From the NCBI GenBank assembly GCA_028753945.1, contig JAPNXP010000001.1:6004501-6068500 (forward strand): a stretch of DNA of 64,000 bases, given 5' to 3'. Numbering within the stretch: the stretch's first letter is position 1; each line of letters opens with the position of its first letter. Source of the DNA: Hexactinellida sp. DTS-2022 (lineage: Eukaryota > Porifera > Hexactinellida). The notes beneath the pieces are model-generated. The model saw only the letters and a list, made by a program, of their open reading frames with translations. It did not search any database and was not told where the DNA came from. Position numbers and translations under genes: made by a program. This document shows positions 1 through 11,386 of the stretch, piece after piece.

Positions 1-119
1 TATTCAAACATTATGGTTTGTTTATAAAATAGACTTGAAGTAATCCATGGTAGTGGAGAAGTCAGACCGTGAACAGTCTTTAGTTACGTAGTCTGTGAGT
101 GAAATTTAATCGGAAATAT

Positions 120-300
120 CAAGTTTGACAAATAATCTTTGTCAAACCACATGAATATCTATGCGACAAATAATAATTGTCAAACCACATGAATACTTAT
201 GCGACAAAGAATCATTGTCAAACCACATGAATACTTATGTGACAAATAATCATTGTCAAACCACATGAATATCTATGCTACAAAGAATCATTGTCAAACG
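120..300. repeat. ~39-bp tandem repeat (GACAAA..TTGTC type)
   Basis: About four to five units of a ~39-bp sequence, each containing TTGTCAAACCACATGAAT and a GACAAA block. Related units recur in the same orientation near 10690-10760. No gene is seen in bases 1-330. Confidence 0.8.
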
Positions 301-339
301 AGTTGACTGAATTAGACCGAAAATCTGATTTTCTAGGAC

Positions 340-735
340 TGGAATAAGACCGAATGGAATAAGACCGAAAGAAAATCAGTACTGGAATAAGACCGAAAGA
401 AAATCACCACTGGAATAAGACCGAATGGAATAAGACCGAATAAATTCACTACAGTAATAAGACCGAATGGAATAAGACTGGAATAAGACAGAATGGAATA
501 AGACCGAATGGAATAAGGCCGAAAGAAAATCAGTACTGGAATAAGACCGAATGGAATAAGACCGAAATAAATCAGTACTGGAATAAGACCGAATGGAATA
601 AGACCGAAAGAAAATCAATACTGGAATAAGACCGAAAGAAAATCATTACTGGAATAAGACCGAATGGAATAAAACCGAAAGAAAATCAGTACTGGAATAA
701 GACCGAATGCAATAAGACCGAAAAAAAATAAGGGC
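340..735. repeat. Satellite array A (GGAATAAGACCG type), copy 1
   Basis: Tandem array built from GGAATAAGACCGAAT and GAAAGAAAATCAGTACT blocks, roughly 43 bp per composite unit with irregular composition. The long open frames across it are by-products of the repeat. Inverted copies lie at 7780-8165 and 10403-10680, so the array belongs to a repeated module rather than a single locus. Confidence 0.85.
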
Positions 736-960
736 AGCTTTTCACCCTGATCAATATTAGACACTTAGAAAGGCGAGCGTTTTAACCATTCTCCATAAAA
801 GACCATGACTCAGAGTGGAGAGTGTCTATTGTACATGATTAATACAAGTTCTAGTTTAGAAAGTTCTAGTGTTTTAACCATTCTCCATAAATGACAATTA
901 GAATGGCCAGTGTTTCTCCATGATCAATACATCACACTTAAAAAGGCGAGTGTTTTCTAC
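736..960. repeat. Dispersed ~60-bp motif (GGCGAGTGTTTTC...)
   Basis: Three or four diverged units contain AAAGGCGAG, GTTTTC/ACCATTCTCCAT and GATCAATACATCACAC. Inverted relatives occur at 7640-7740, 9503-9600 and 10280-10400, and a short one lies inside the small element at 47093-47225. The motif probably formed the ends of an older element family. No coding potential is seen. Confidence 0.6.
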
Positions 961-1858
961 TGTAAACCACGACAGAACAGGTTAAGTGTACGCATAAGAA
1001 TTTGAATGGACTAGTTAAATTAAGAATTATGCAAAAATAAGTAGTCTCAAATATTTAAACTCAAGGATGTTAATGCTACACTGAATGCTTAGTTAATATT
1101 ACACTGAACAAGTTAATGTCAAATTGTACAGGTTAAGGTACGCCAACAGGTTAATAGGTACGCCGAAGAGGTTAATGGTACGCCAACAGGTTAATGGTAC
1201 GCCAACAGGTTAATGGTACACCGAAGAGGTTAATGGTACCCTAACGGTTTAATTGTACGCCGAAGAGGTTAATGGTACCCTAACAGGTTAATGGTACGCC
1301 TAAGAGGTTAATGGTACACTGATAGGTTAATGGTACGCCGAAGAGGTTAATGGTACGCCGAAAAGGTTAATGGTACGCCAAAGAGGTTAATGGTACGCCG
1401 AAGAGGTTAATGGCACGCCGAAGAGGTTAATGGTACCCTAACAGGTCAATGGTACGCCGAAGAGGTTAATGGTACGCCGAAGAGGTTAATGGTACGCTAA
1501 CAAGTTAATGGTACGCCGAAGAGGTTAATGGTATCCTAACAGGTTAATGGTTCGCCGAAGAGTTAATGGTACACCGAAGAGGTTAATGGTACCCTAACGG
1601 TTTAATGGTACGCCGAAGAGGTTAATGGTACCCTAACAGGTTAATGGTACGCCTAAGAGGTTAATGGTACACTGATAGGTTAATGGTACGCCAAGAGGTT
1701 AATGGTACGCCAAGAGGTTAATGGTACGCCAAGAGGTTAATGGTACGCCAACAGGTTAATGGTACGCCGAAGAGGTTAATGGTACGCCGAAGAGGTTAAT
1801 GGTACACCGAAGTGGTTAATGGTACCCTAACAGGTTAATGGTACGCACATATTACATA

Positions 1859-2095
1859 GGCGCCGAAAGGGGGGGGTCAGGGAGGGTCTCACCCCCCCTG
1901 GCCGAGGAGCAGTCAGGGAATAAAATGGGAAAATATTGCTCCATAGTTAGTTTGTATAAATATCGGTGGATAATGTATATATCTATACAATTATATCCTA
2001 TCAACATTGATTCAATTCCCCATACGTATAGTTTTTTGAACTTTTACATTTGAATATTAAGTCACAACCCCCTAGCGTTGGACAGTTTCGGCGCC
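1859..2095. mobile_element. Embedded 237-bp MITE-like element, copy 1
   Basis: Bounded by the 10-bp perfect inverted repeat GGCGCCGAAA / TTTCGGCGCC. It carries a run of eight G followed by TCAGGGAGGG and then a C-run, so it is a candidate G-quadruplex and hairpin. This copy has one extra T near 2045 relative to the other four, which shifts the chance open frame. I do not treat that frame as a gene. Confidence 0.75.
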
Positions 2096-3264
2096 GCTGG
2101 GTACGCTAACAGGTTAATGAGACACCAAACAGGTTAATGGGACACCAAACAGGTTAATGGTACGCCAAACAGGTTAATGGTACGCCAAACAGGTCAATGG
2201 TACGCCAAACAGGTTAATGGTACGCCGAAAAAGTTAATCCGAAGAGGTTAATGGTACGCCAAACAGGTTAATGGTACGCCAAAAAGGTTAATGGTACGCC
2301 GAAGAGGTTAATGGTACGCCAAACAGGTTAATGGTACGCCGAAAAAGTTAATCCGAAGAGGTTAATGGTACGCCGAAAAAGTTAATCCGAAGAGGTTAAT
2401 GGTACGCCAAACAGGTTAATGGTACGCCAAACAGGTTAATGGTACGCCGAAGAGGTTAATGGTACACCAAATAAGTTAATGGTACGCCAAACAGGTTAAT
2501 GGTAAGCCGAAAAAGTTAATCCGAAGAGGTTAATGGTACACCAAACAGGTTAATGGTACGCCGAAAAGGTTAATGGTACGCCGAAAAAGTTAATCCGAAG
2601 AGGTTAATGGTACGCCAAACAGGTTAATGGTACGCCAAAAAGGTTAATGGTACGCCGAAGAGGTTAATGGTACGCCAAACAGGTTAATGGTACGCCGAAA
2701 AAGTTAATCCGAAGAGGTTAATGGTACGCCGAAGTGGTTAATGGTACGCCGAAGAGGTTAATGGTACGCCGAAGAGGTTAATGGTACGCCAACAGGTTAA
2801 TGGTACGCCGAAGAGGTAAATGGTACGCCAAATAGGTTAATGGTACGCCGAAAAAGTTAATCCGAAGAGGTTAATGGTTCGCCAAACAGGTTAATGGTAC
2901 GCCAAACAGGTTAATGGTACGCCGAAGAGGTTAATGGTATCCTAACAGGTTAATGGTTCGCCGAAGAGTTAATGGTACACCGAAGAGGTTAATGGTACCC
3001 TAACGGTTTAATGGTACGCCGAAGAGGTTAATGGTACCCTAACAGGTTAATGGTACGCCTAAGAGGTTAATGGTACACTGATAGGTTAATGGTACGCCAA
3101 GAGGTTAATGGTACGCCAAGAGGTTAATGGTACGCCAAGAGGTTAATGGTACGCCAACAGGTTAATGGTACGCCGAAGAGGTTAATGGTACGCCGAAGAG
3201 GTTAATGGTACACCGAAGTGGTTAATGGTACCCTAACAGGTTAATGGTACGCACATATTACATA

Positions 3265-3500
3265 GGCGCCGAAAGGGGGGGGTCAGGGAGGGTCTCACCC
3301 CCCCTGGCCGAGGAGCAGTCAGGGAATAAAATGGGAAAATATTGCTCCATAGTTAGTTTGTATAAATATCGGTGGATAATGTATATATCTATACAATTAT
3401 ATCCTATCAACATTGATTCAATTCCCCATACGTATAGTTTTTTGAACTTTACATTTGAATATTAAGTCACAACCCCCTAGCGTTGGACAGTTTCGGCGCC
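3265..3500. mobile_element. Embedded MITE-like element, copy 2
   Basis: Same 10-bp inverted ends and same flanking minisatellite variants as copy 1. It is 236 bp, lacking the extra T. The shared flanks show that it was copied along with the array and did not insert independently. Confidence 0.75.
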
Positions 3501-3906
3501 GCTGGGTACGCTAACAGGTTAATGAGACACCAAACAGGTTAATGGGACACCAAACAGGTTAATGGTACGCCAAACAGGTTAATAGTACGCCAAACAGGTC
3601 AATGGTACGCCAAACAGGTTAATGGTACGCCGAAAAAGTTAATCCGAAGAGGTTAATGGTACGCCAACAGGTTAATGGTACGCCGAAGAGGTTAATGGTA
3701 CGCCAAATAGGTTAATGGTACGCCGAAAAAGTTAATCCGAAGAGGTTAATGGTACGCCAAACAGGTTAATGGTACGCCAAGAGGTTAATGGTACGCCAAC
3801 AGGTTAATGGTACGCCGAAGAGGTTAATGGTACGCCGAAGAGGTTAATGGTACACCGAAGTGGTTAATGGTACCCTAACAGGTTAATGGTACGCACATAT
3901 TACATA

Positions 3907-4142
3907 GGCGCCGAAAGGGGGGGGTCAGGGAGGGTCTCACCCCCCCTGGCCGAGGAGCAGTCAGGGAATAAAATGGGAAAATATTGCTCCATAGTTAGTT
4001 TGTATAAATATCGGTGGATAATGTATATATCTATACAATTATATCCTATCAACATTGATTCAATTCCCCATACGTATAGTTTTTTGAACTTTACATTTGA
4101 ATATTAAGTCACAACCCCCTAGCGTTGGACAGTTTCGGCGCC
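3907..4142. mobile_element. Embedded MITE-like element, copy 3
   Basis: 236 bp, same inverted ends. It lies 642 bp after copy 2 and its flanks match those of copy 2. Confidence 0.75.
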
Positions 4143-5597
4143 GCTGGGTACGCTAACAGGTTAATGAGACACCAAACAGGTTAATGGGACACCAAACAGG
4201 TTAATGGTACGCCAAACAGGTTAATAGTACGCCAAACAGGTCAATGGTACGCCAAACAGGTTAATGGTACGCCGAAAAAGTTAATCCGAAGAGGTTAATG
4301 GTACGCCAACAGGTTAATGGTACGCCGAAGAGGTTAATGGTACGCCAAATAGGTTAATGGTACGCCGAAAAAGTTAATCCGAAGAGGTTAATGGTACGCC
4401 AAACAGGTTAATGGTACGCCAAACAGGTTAATGGTACGCCGAAGAGGTTAATGGTACACCAAATAAGTTAATGGTACGCCAAACAGGTTAATGGTAAGCC
4501 GAAAAAGTTAATCCGAAGAGGTTAATGGTACACCAAACAGGTTAATGGTACGCCGAAAAGGTTAATGGTACGCCGAAAAAGTTAATCCGAAGAGGTTAAT
4601 GGTACGCCAAACAGGTTAATGGTACGCCAAAAAGGTTAATGGTACGCCGAAGAGGTTAATGGTACGCCAAACAGGTTAATGGTACGCCGAAAAAGTTAAT
4701 CCGAAGAGGTTAATGGTACGCCGAAGAGGTTAATGGTACGCCGAAGAGGTTAATGGTACGCCGAAGAGGTTAATGGTACGCCAACAGGTTAATGGTACGC
4801 CGAAGAGGTTAATGGTACGCCAAATAGGTTAATGGTAAGCCGAAAAAGTTAATCCGAAGAGGTTAATGGTACACCAAACAGGTTAATGGTACGCCGAAAA
4901 GGTTAATGGTACGCCGAAAAAGTTAATCCGAAGAGGTTAATGGTACGCCAAACAGGTTAATGGTACGCCAAAAAGGTTAATGGTACGCCGAAGAGGTTAA
5001 TGGTACGCCAAACAGGTTAATGGTACGCCGAAAAAGTTAATCCGAAGAGGTTAATGGTACGCCGAAGTGGTTAATGGTACGCCGAAGAGGTTAATGGTAC
5101 GCCGAAGAGGTTAATGGTACGCCAACAGGTTAATGGTACGCCGAAGAGGTAAATGGTACGCCAAATAGGTTAATGGTACGCCGAAAAAGTTAATCCGAAG
5201 AGGTTAATGGTTCGCCAAACAGGTTAATGGTACGCCAAACAGGTTAATGGTACGCCGAAGAGGTTAATGGTATCCTAACAGGTTAATGGTTCGCCGAAGA
5301 GTTAATGGTACACCGAAGAGGTTAATGGTACCCTAACGGTTTAATGGTACGCCGAAGAGGTTAATGGTACCCTAACAGGTTAATGGTACGCCTAAGAGGT
5401 TAATGGTACACTGATAGGTTAATGGTACGCCAAGAGGTTAATGGTACGCCAAGAGGTTAATGGTACGCCAAGAGGTTAATGGTACGCCAACAGGTTAATG
5501 GTACGCCGAAGAGGTTAATGGTACGCCGAAGAGGTTAATGGTACACCGAAGTGGTTAATGGTACCCTAACAGGTTAATGGTACGCACATATTACATA

Positions 5598-5833
5598 GGC
5601 GCCGAAAGGGGGGGGTCAGGGAGGGTCTCACCCCCCCTGGCCGAGGAGCAGTCAGGGAATAAAATGGGAAAATATTGCTCCATAGTTAGTTTGTATAAAT
5701 ATCGGTGGATAATGTATATATCTATACAATTATATCCTATCAACATTGATTCAATTCCCCATACGTATAGTTTTTTGAACTTTACATTTGAATATTAAGT
5801 CACAACCCCCTAGCGTTGGACAGTTTCGGCGCC
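5598..5833. mobile_element. Embedded MITE-like element, copy 4
   Basis: 236 bp. It lies exactly 2333 bp after copy 2, which defines the higher-order repeat. Confidence 0.75.
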
Positions 5834-6239
5834 GCTGGGTACGCTAACAGGTTAATGAGACACCAAACAGGTTAATGGGACACCAAACAGGTTAATGGTA
5901 CGCCAAACAGGTTAATAGTACGCCAAACAGGTCAATGGTACGCCAAACAGGTTAATGGTACGCCGAAAAAGTTAATCCGAAGAGGTTAATGGTACGCCAA
6001 CAGGTTAATGGTACGCCGAAGAGGTTAATGGTACGCCAAATAGGTTAATGGTACGCCGAAAAAGTTAATCCGAAGAGGTTAATGGTACGCCAAACAGGTT
6101 AATGGTACGCCAAGAGGTTAATGGTACGCCAACAGGTTAATGGTACGCCGAAGAGGTTAATGGTACGCCGAAGAGGTTAATGGTACACCGAAGTGGTTAA
6201 TGGTACCCTAACAGGTTAATGGTACGCACATATTACATA

Positions 6240-6475
6240 GGCGCCGAAAGGGGGGGGTCAGGGAGGGTCTCACCCCCCCTGGCCGAGGAGCAGTCAGGGA
6301 ATAAAATGGGAAAATATTGCTCCATAGTTAGTTTGTATAAATATCGGTGGATAATGTATATATCTATACAATTATATCCTATCAACATTGATTCAATTCC
6401 CCATACGTATAGTTTTTTGAACTTTACATTTGAATATTAAGTCACAACCCCCTAGCGTTGGACAGTTTCGGCGCC
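6240..6475. mobile_element. Embedded MITE-like element, copy 5
   Basis: 236 bp. It lies exactly 2333 bp after copy 3. Confidence 0.75.
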
Positions 6476-7654
6476 GCTGGGTACGCTAACAGGTTAATGA
6501 GACACCAAACAGGTTAATGGGACACCAAACAGGTTAATGGTACGCCAAACAGGTTAATAGTACGCCAAACAGGTCAATGGTACGCCAAACAGGTTAATGG
6601 TACGCCGAAAAAGTTAATCCGAAGAGGTTAATGGTACGCCAACAGGTTAATGGTACGCCGAAGAGGTTAATGGTACGCCAAATAGGTTAATGGTACGCCG
6701 AAAAAGTTAATCCGAAGAGGTTAATGGTACGCCAAACAGGTTAATGGTACGCCAAACAGGTTAATGGTACGCCGAAGAGGTTAATGGTACACCAAATAAG
6801 TTAATGGTACGCCAAACAGGTTAATGGTAAGCCGAAAAAGTTAATCCGAAGAGGTTAATGGTACACCAAACAGGTTAATGGTACGCCGAAAAGGTTAATG
6901 GTACGCCGAAAAAGTTAATCCGAAGAGGTTAATGGTACGCCAAACAGGTTAATGGTACGCCAAAAAGGTTAATGGTACGCCGAAGAGGTTAATGGTACGC
7001 CAAACAGGTTAATGGTACGCCGAAATAGTTAATCCGAAGAGGTTAATGGTACGCCGAAGAGGTTAATGGTACGCCGAAGAGGTTAATGGTACGCCGAAGA
7101 GGTTAATGGTACGCCAACAGGTTAATGGTACGCCGAAGAGGTTAATGGTACGCCAAATAGGTTAATGGTACGCCGAAAAAGTTAATCCGAAGAGGTTAAT
7201 GGTTCGCCAAACAGGTTAATGGTACGCCAAACAGGTTAATGGTACGCCGAAGAGGTTAATGGTACACCAAATAAGTTAATGGTACGCCAAACAGGTTAAT
7301 GGTAAGCCGAAAAAGTTAATCCGAAGAGGTTAATGGTACACCAAACAGGTTAATGGTACGCCGAAAAGGTTAATGGTACGCCAGACAGGTTAATGGTACG
7401 CCAAAAAGGTTAATGTCACGCCGAAGAGGTTAATGGTACGCCGAAGAGGTTAATGGTATGCCAAAAAGGTTAATCCGACGAGGTTAATGGTACGCCAAAC
7501 AGGTTAATGGTTCAGAGAATATTTGAATCGATTCTTTAATTTGATTTTAATTTGATTTTAATTGCTTTGATTTTTTCCTAATTGATTTTGTGCTTTGATT
7601 TAATTCATTTTACCCTGCGTACCTTTAACCTGTTTGAACAGGTTTCCTCCATGA

Positions 7655-8282
7655 ATCATTACACACAATTATATAGTCGGGAGTTTCCTCAATGAACCAT
7701 AATTCACGCTTAGAAAGCCGAGGTTTCACTTTTATTCTTACAAACACATATTTATAAGCATAGAGTAGTCCTTATATTATTCGGTCTTATTCCAGTACTG
7801 ATTTTCTTTAGGTCATATTCCAGTACTGATTCCATTTCGGTCTTATTCCATTCGGTCTTATTCCAGTACTGATTTTGTTTCGGTCTTATTCCAGTAATGA
7901 TTCCATTTCGGTCTTATTCCTTTCGGTCTTTTCCAGTACTGAATTTCTTTCGGTCATATTCCATTCGAATATTCGAGTACTGATTTCCTTTCGGTCTTAT
8001 TCCATTCGGTCTTATTCCAGTACTGATTTTCTTTCGATCTTATTCCATTCGGTCGAATTCCAGTACTGATTTTTTCGGTCTTGTTCCAGTCCTAGAAAAT
8101 CTGATTTTGTGCCTATATTTTCGGTCTAATTCAGTCAACTCAAGAAAATCATAACTGGAATAAGACCGAATAATATAAGGGCTGCTCTATGCTTATAAAT
8201 ATGTGTTTGTAAGAATAAAAGTGAAACCTAGGCTTTCCAAGGTGAATTATGGTTCAAGGAGGAAACACCCGACTATCTAATG
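7655..8282. repeat. Inverted arms around satellite A, copy 2
   Basis: Arms at about 7655-7790 and 8160-8282 are reverse complements (sharing GAATAAAAGTGAAACC and CCATAATTCAC). They enclose an inverted copy of satellite array A (7780-8165). The right arm is cut by the hAT element at 8283. Its continuation (GTGTGTAATGATTCATGG) resumes after 9508 and matches the unbroken left arm near 7645-7670. Confidence 0.75.
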
Positions 8283-9085
8283 CAGGGGTCGGCAACCCTA
8301 GGCACGCGTGCCACTTATGGCACGCGAAGTATTTCTCCACGGCACGCTGAGTGATTTTACTCAAACTCTTCCTTGTCGACGATTTTCAGTTTTCTCTGTT
8401 TTTGCCAACCTAACACATAATTTTTAACTCCAATAAAGTGTATTACTTGTCATTAAATACATAAGGGATAGAACTGTCACGGAAATTTTGGTCCACTTGG
8501 AAAATTGGTACGGATGGACAAAGATTATCATAGATAAATGGTCACAACCTGAAATCATTTGTCCCACCATGGGATGGAATTAGTAATAAGTTGAAAATAT
8601 AGTGAAGAACCGTTTTAACGAGATTTAAGCGCGTATGACTGGAAAAGAACTGATTAGCCGTGTTGGATGGTCCGTCATGAGAGGAAGAAAGTACCAGGAC
8701 AAATATTCTCTGCAAAATGGTGCTAGAACCATTTTTCAATGGAATATTGTTCCTAAGACCATTTCCCATTGAATCTAGGTCTTCGGACCTATTATTTCGG
8801 GGAAATTTGCTCCGAGTGCCCATTATTCCATGGAAAAATGATCCTATGACCAAAATTCAATGAAATACTGGTCCCATCGTGGGACGAAATAGTTCAGGCC
8901 TGGACCATTTTCCATCGAATATTGGCATACAGAACCAAATTTTACCGTAGAATTGGTCGGGGATTATTTGGGGACAAATTTTCCATTGACAGAACTATTA
9001 GGATTATATTTGGCACGGAAGGTCATAAATATGTTGACATTATAGTTAAACTGGCACACTTCATTCAAAAGGTTGCCGGCCCCTG
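8283..9085. mobile_element. Non-autonomous hAT element (CAGGGGTCGGCAACC ends)
   Basis: 803 bp. TIRs are CAGGGGTCGGCAACC and, on the other end, CAGGGGCCGGCAACC in reverse complement. The flanking 8-bp TSD is ATCTAATG at 8275-8282 and 9086-9093. These are standard hAT traits. The interior contains degenerate ~30-bp repeats (CCATTGAA, GGTCCxA). The 103-codon minus-strand open frame in it shows no transposase motif. An inverted copy with a nested insertion is at 50176-51528. Confidence 0.9.
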
Positions 9086-9093
9086 ATCTAATG

Positions 9094-9502
9094 CATACCT
9101 GCCAACCTATTTGAGTCATATCCCTGTACAGGACTCCAATTTTCCCCTGTACATTGCCCAAAATCCCTGTACGCCTCCCGAAACTTTTTCTCGCTCGCTA
9201 AACTCGCTCGTCCAGGGTATTACTATACATTTACATATCAAAATGATCATTTTGGAAAGGAGGAAGCATTGAATTATATACTGTACTGGGAATCCCTGTA
9301 TTCTTGAATAAATATATAAACCAGTTGGGCTTTATGTAGTCAATGCAGAATGCATGGCACTGATGATGATGGCAGAATATACTATCGTCACTGTAGACAT
9401 TTTAGACATTATTTGACTCGTAATTAGTAAATTAAAAATCCCTGTACAAATGGTTAAAATCCCTGTACTGTACAGGGAATCCCTGTACGGTTGGCAGGTA
9501 TG
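9094..9502. mobile_element. CATACCTGCCAACC-ended element, copy 1
   Basis: 409 bp with CATACCTGCCAACC termini and several internal 'CCCTGTAC' repeats close to each end. The 6-bp direct repeat CTAATG lies at 9088-9093 and 9503-9508. Its left TSD is the tail of the hAT TSD, so it inserted after the hAT element. A second copy with a different 6-bp TSD is at 44811-45243. Confidence 0.85.
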
Positions 9503-9715
9503 CTAATGGTGTGTAATGATTCATGGAGAAAATACTCGCCTTTTTAAGGCTAATCAATATCAGCAAAAGATTATGGTCTCAGCTTATCCATTGTTTTACT
9601 GTAGAACACTTATACATAGTATATAATGAAACAACCATTGAAATTTCCATTTGACAAATACTTTTTTAGATTTTAGATTTTTTAGATTTCGTACTGATAA
9701 ATTCCTATACCCTAG

Positions 9716-10062
9716 AGGGTTTGCGCCAACATTCCCACAGAAGTGTATATACAAGATATCAAGTTGAATGTTATTCTATCGTATAGTTCATGAATAGATC
9801 TGTGATTTGTCGGGTTGTATAGGCTCTATCAAATTTAGAAGTATTTTTTTTTTATGATTAAAAAAAAATTAAGTCAAAAACCCCCTCTTTTCATGGATTT
9901 TCATGGAGTTTCGTCACGATTAGGTCATAAAATGTGAAGAAAGCATCGAAAAGCTTATACAACCTGACAAATCACAGATCTACTCATAAACTATACGAGA
10001 GAAGAGGATTTAACATGATGTCTGGTATATAAACTTCTGGGCGAATGTTGGCGCAAACTCAC
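9716..10062. repeat. Foldback element
   Basis: Two imperfect inverted arms of about 110-120 bp. The left one starts with AGGGTTTGCGCCAACATTC and the right one ends with its near complement at 10043-10060. Both include GATCTGTGATTTGTC and are separated by an A/T-rich centre. No coding potential is seen. Confidence 0.75.
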
Positions 10063-10279
10063 TTTTTCCGTTTTAGTGATTTTTTGAAAAATTTCGTCAT
10101 AATAGGGGTTAATTTTTAAAAAGCAAAAATACCAAAAAATTTAGATCTAGAACGATTTTAGTAATTTTATTATTATTATCTATATTCTACATATATAGAA
10201 GTAGTGTTTAATGCAATAAACTGTAAATGAGCGTATTTTATATCATAAATATATATTTTAGTTTCTGATATTGATTAGC

Positions 10280-10680
10280 CCTAAGTGTGATGTATTAATC
10301 ATGTAGAAAACACTCGCCACTCTCATTGTCTTAACGGAGAATGGTTAAAACGCTGGCCTTTCTAAGTGTCTAATATTGTTCAGGGTGAAAAGCATTCTTA
10401 TATATTTTCGGTCTTATTCCATTCGGTCTTATTCCAGTACTGATTTTCTTCTGGTCTTATTCCAGTACTGATTTTCTTTCGGTCTTATTCCATTCGGTCT
10501 TATTCCAGTACTGATTTTCTTTCGGTTTTATTCCAGTACTGAGTTTCTTTCGGTCTTATTCCATTCGGTCTTATTCCAGTACTGAGTTTCTTTCGGTCTT
10601 ATTCCAGTACTGATTTCCTTTCGGTCTTATTCCAGTCCGTGTTTTTTTTCGGCCTTATTCCATTCGGTCTTATTCAGGAT
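10280..10680. repeat. Inverted copy of the dispersed motif plus satellite A, copy 3
   Basis: 10280-10400 is the reverse complement of the spacer at 736-960 and 10403-10680 is satellite A in the orientation opposite to copy 1. The 0.3-10.7 kb block is therefore roughly a large inverted arrangement. The open frame beginning at 10639 is a repeat artefact. Confidence 0.75.
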
Positions 10681-10684
10681 TCCC

Positions 10685-10765
10685 TGTCAAACTACATGAA
10701 TCTATGCTACAAAGAATCACTGTCAAACTACATGCATACTTATGCGACAAAGAATCGCTGTCCAC
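10685..10765. repeat. Two units of the ~39-bp GACAAA repeat
   Basis: CTGTCAAACTACATGAAT and ATGCGACAAAGAATC are like bases 120-300 and in the same orientation. Confidence 0.7.
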
Positions 10766-10924
10766 TTTTTTCACTATATATAGACATATTTATAACAATA
10801 TGCATAGCAAAATTATATACTAAGGCAATGGCAGTCTATTGAATTTATGGACCATGGACTGCGAAGTAATGCTAATTTCAAACTTTTCATATATTGCTAC
10901 GGGGTGCATGCATTAGTTCGAATT

Positions 10925-11165
10925 ATGAGGGTTGTCATTAGTTCGACTCCCTTTTAGGAGGTTGTCATTAGTTCACTCTCTTTTAGGGAGGTTGTCATTA
11001 GCTCGACTCTCTTTTTAGGAGGTTGTCATTAGTTCGACTCTCTTTTTAGGGAGGTTGTCATCAGTTCGAATCTCTTTTTAGGGAGGTTGTCATTAGTTCG
11101 ACTCTCTTTTTAGGGAGGTTGTCATTAGTTCGAATCTCTTTTTAGTGAGGTTGTCATAAGTTCGG
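10925..11165. repeat. Subterminal tandem repeats, MULE left end
   Basis: Seven to eight ~33-bp units (GGTTGTCATTAGTTCGACTC plus CTTTTTAGGGA). These are the reverse complement of those at 14035-14215. Confidence 0.85.
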
Positions 11166-11386
11166 CTCGTGTTTTTGACTAATTTCTGAATATTGAACGA
11201 GTCATTAACTACAGAATAATTAATTAATTATTCATAATATTGGCCCTTTTTTAATGAATTAGTCAACTTCGGTTTTAGGTAGGTTGTTATTAATTAGATA
11301 ATACGTATAACCAATAAGTATAAGAATGAGGAAAACACAAAGGAAACACAATATGATATTTAAGGAAACACAATATGATAAATGAC

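Larger units (their letters stand above)
1131..7505. repeat. ~20-bp minisatellite with 2333-bp higher-order repeat
   Basis: Hundreds of units of the form AACAGGTTAATGGTACGCC, with variants in the first half (GAAGAGG, AAACAGG, GAAAAAG). Embedded 237-bp elements act as markers. Their spacings are 1406, 642, 1691 and 642 bp, so the 3244-5576 block repeats from 5577 onward with a period of 2333 bp. The units are almost identical between blocks, which points to recent amplification by unequal exchange or a similar process. Confidence 0.9.
976..7634 (+). mobile_element. Non-autonomous TIR element with minisatellite interior, copy 1
   Basis: The left end AACAGGTTAAGTGTACGC (976-993) is matched by its imperfect reverse complement at 7617-7634. 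Unique subterminal sequence follows on both sides (994-1130 and about 7510-7616). Both subterminal blocks recur in inverted order around a second array at 60535-61921, so the whole unit, not only the array, is dispersed. Homology to the second copy also continues about 22 bp outside the left TIR (954-975), so the exact boundary is uncertain. There is no coding capacity. The interior minisatellite repeats the TIR sequence itself. Confidence 0.75.

Noticed and set aside
120..300. CRISPR-like array
   Set aside because: Spacing is short and variable, the 'spacers' are themselves repeated, and the sequence is eukaryotic.
1838..2053. Five repeated 71-73-codon open frames (1838, 3244, 3886, 5577, 6219) as genes
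   Set aside because: They start in the minisatellite, run through a non-coding MITE-like element, and copy 1 has a one-base shift. They repeat only because the DNA block repeats.
8542..8853. 103-codon open frame in the hAT element as transposase
   Set aside because: No hAT motif; the sequence is made of short degenerate repeats. The second copy shares only the C-terminal half as an open frame.
10639..10842. Open frame over satellite A and the GACAAA repeat
   Set aside because: Repeat artefact.
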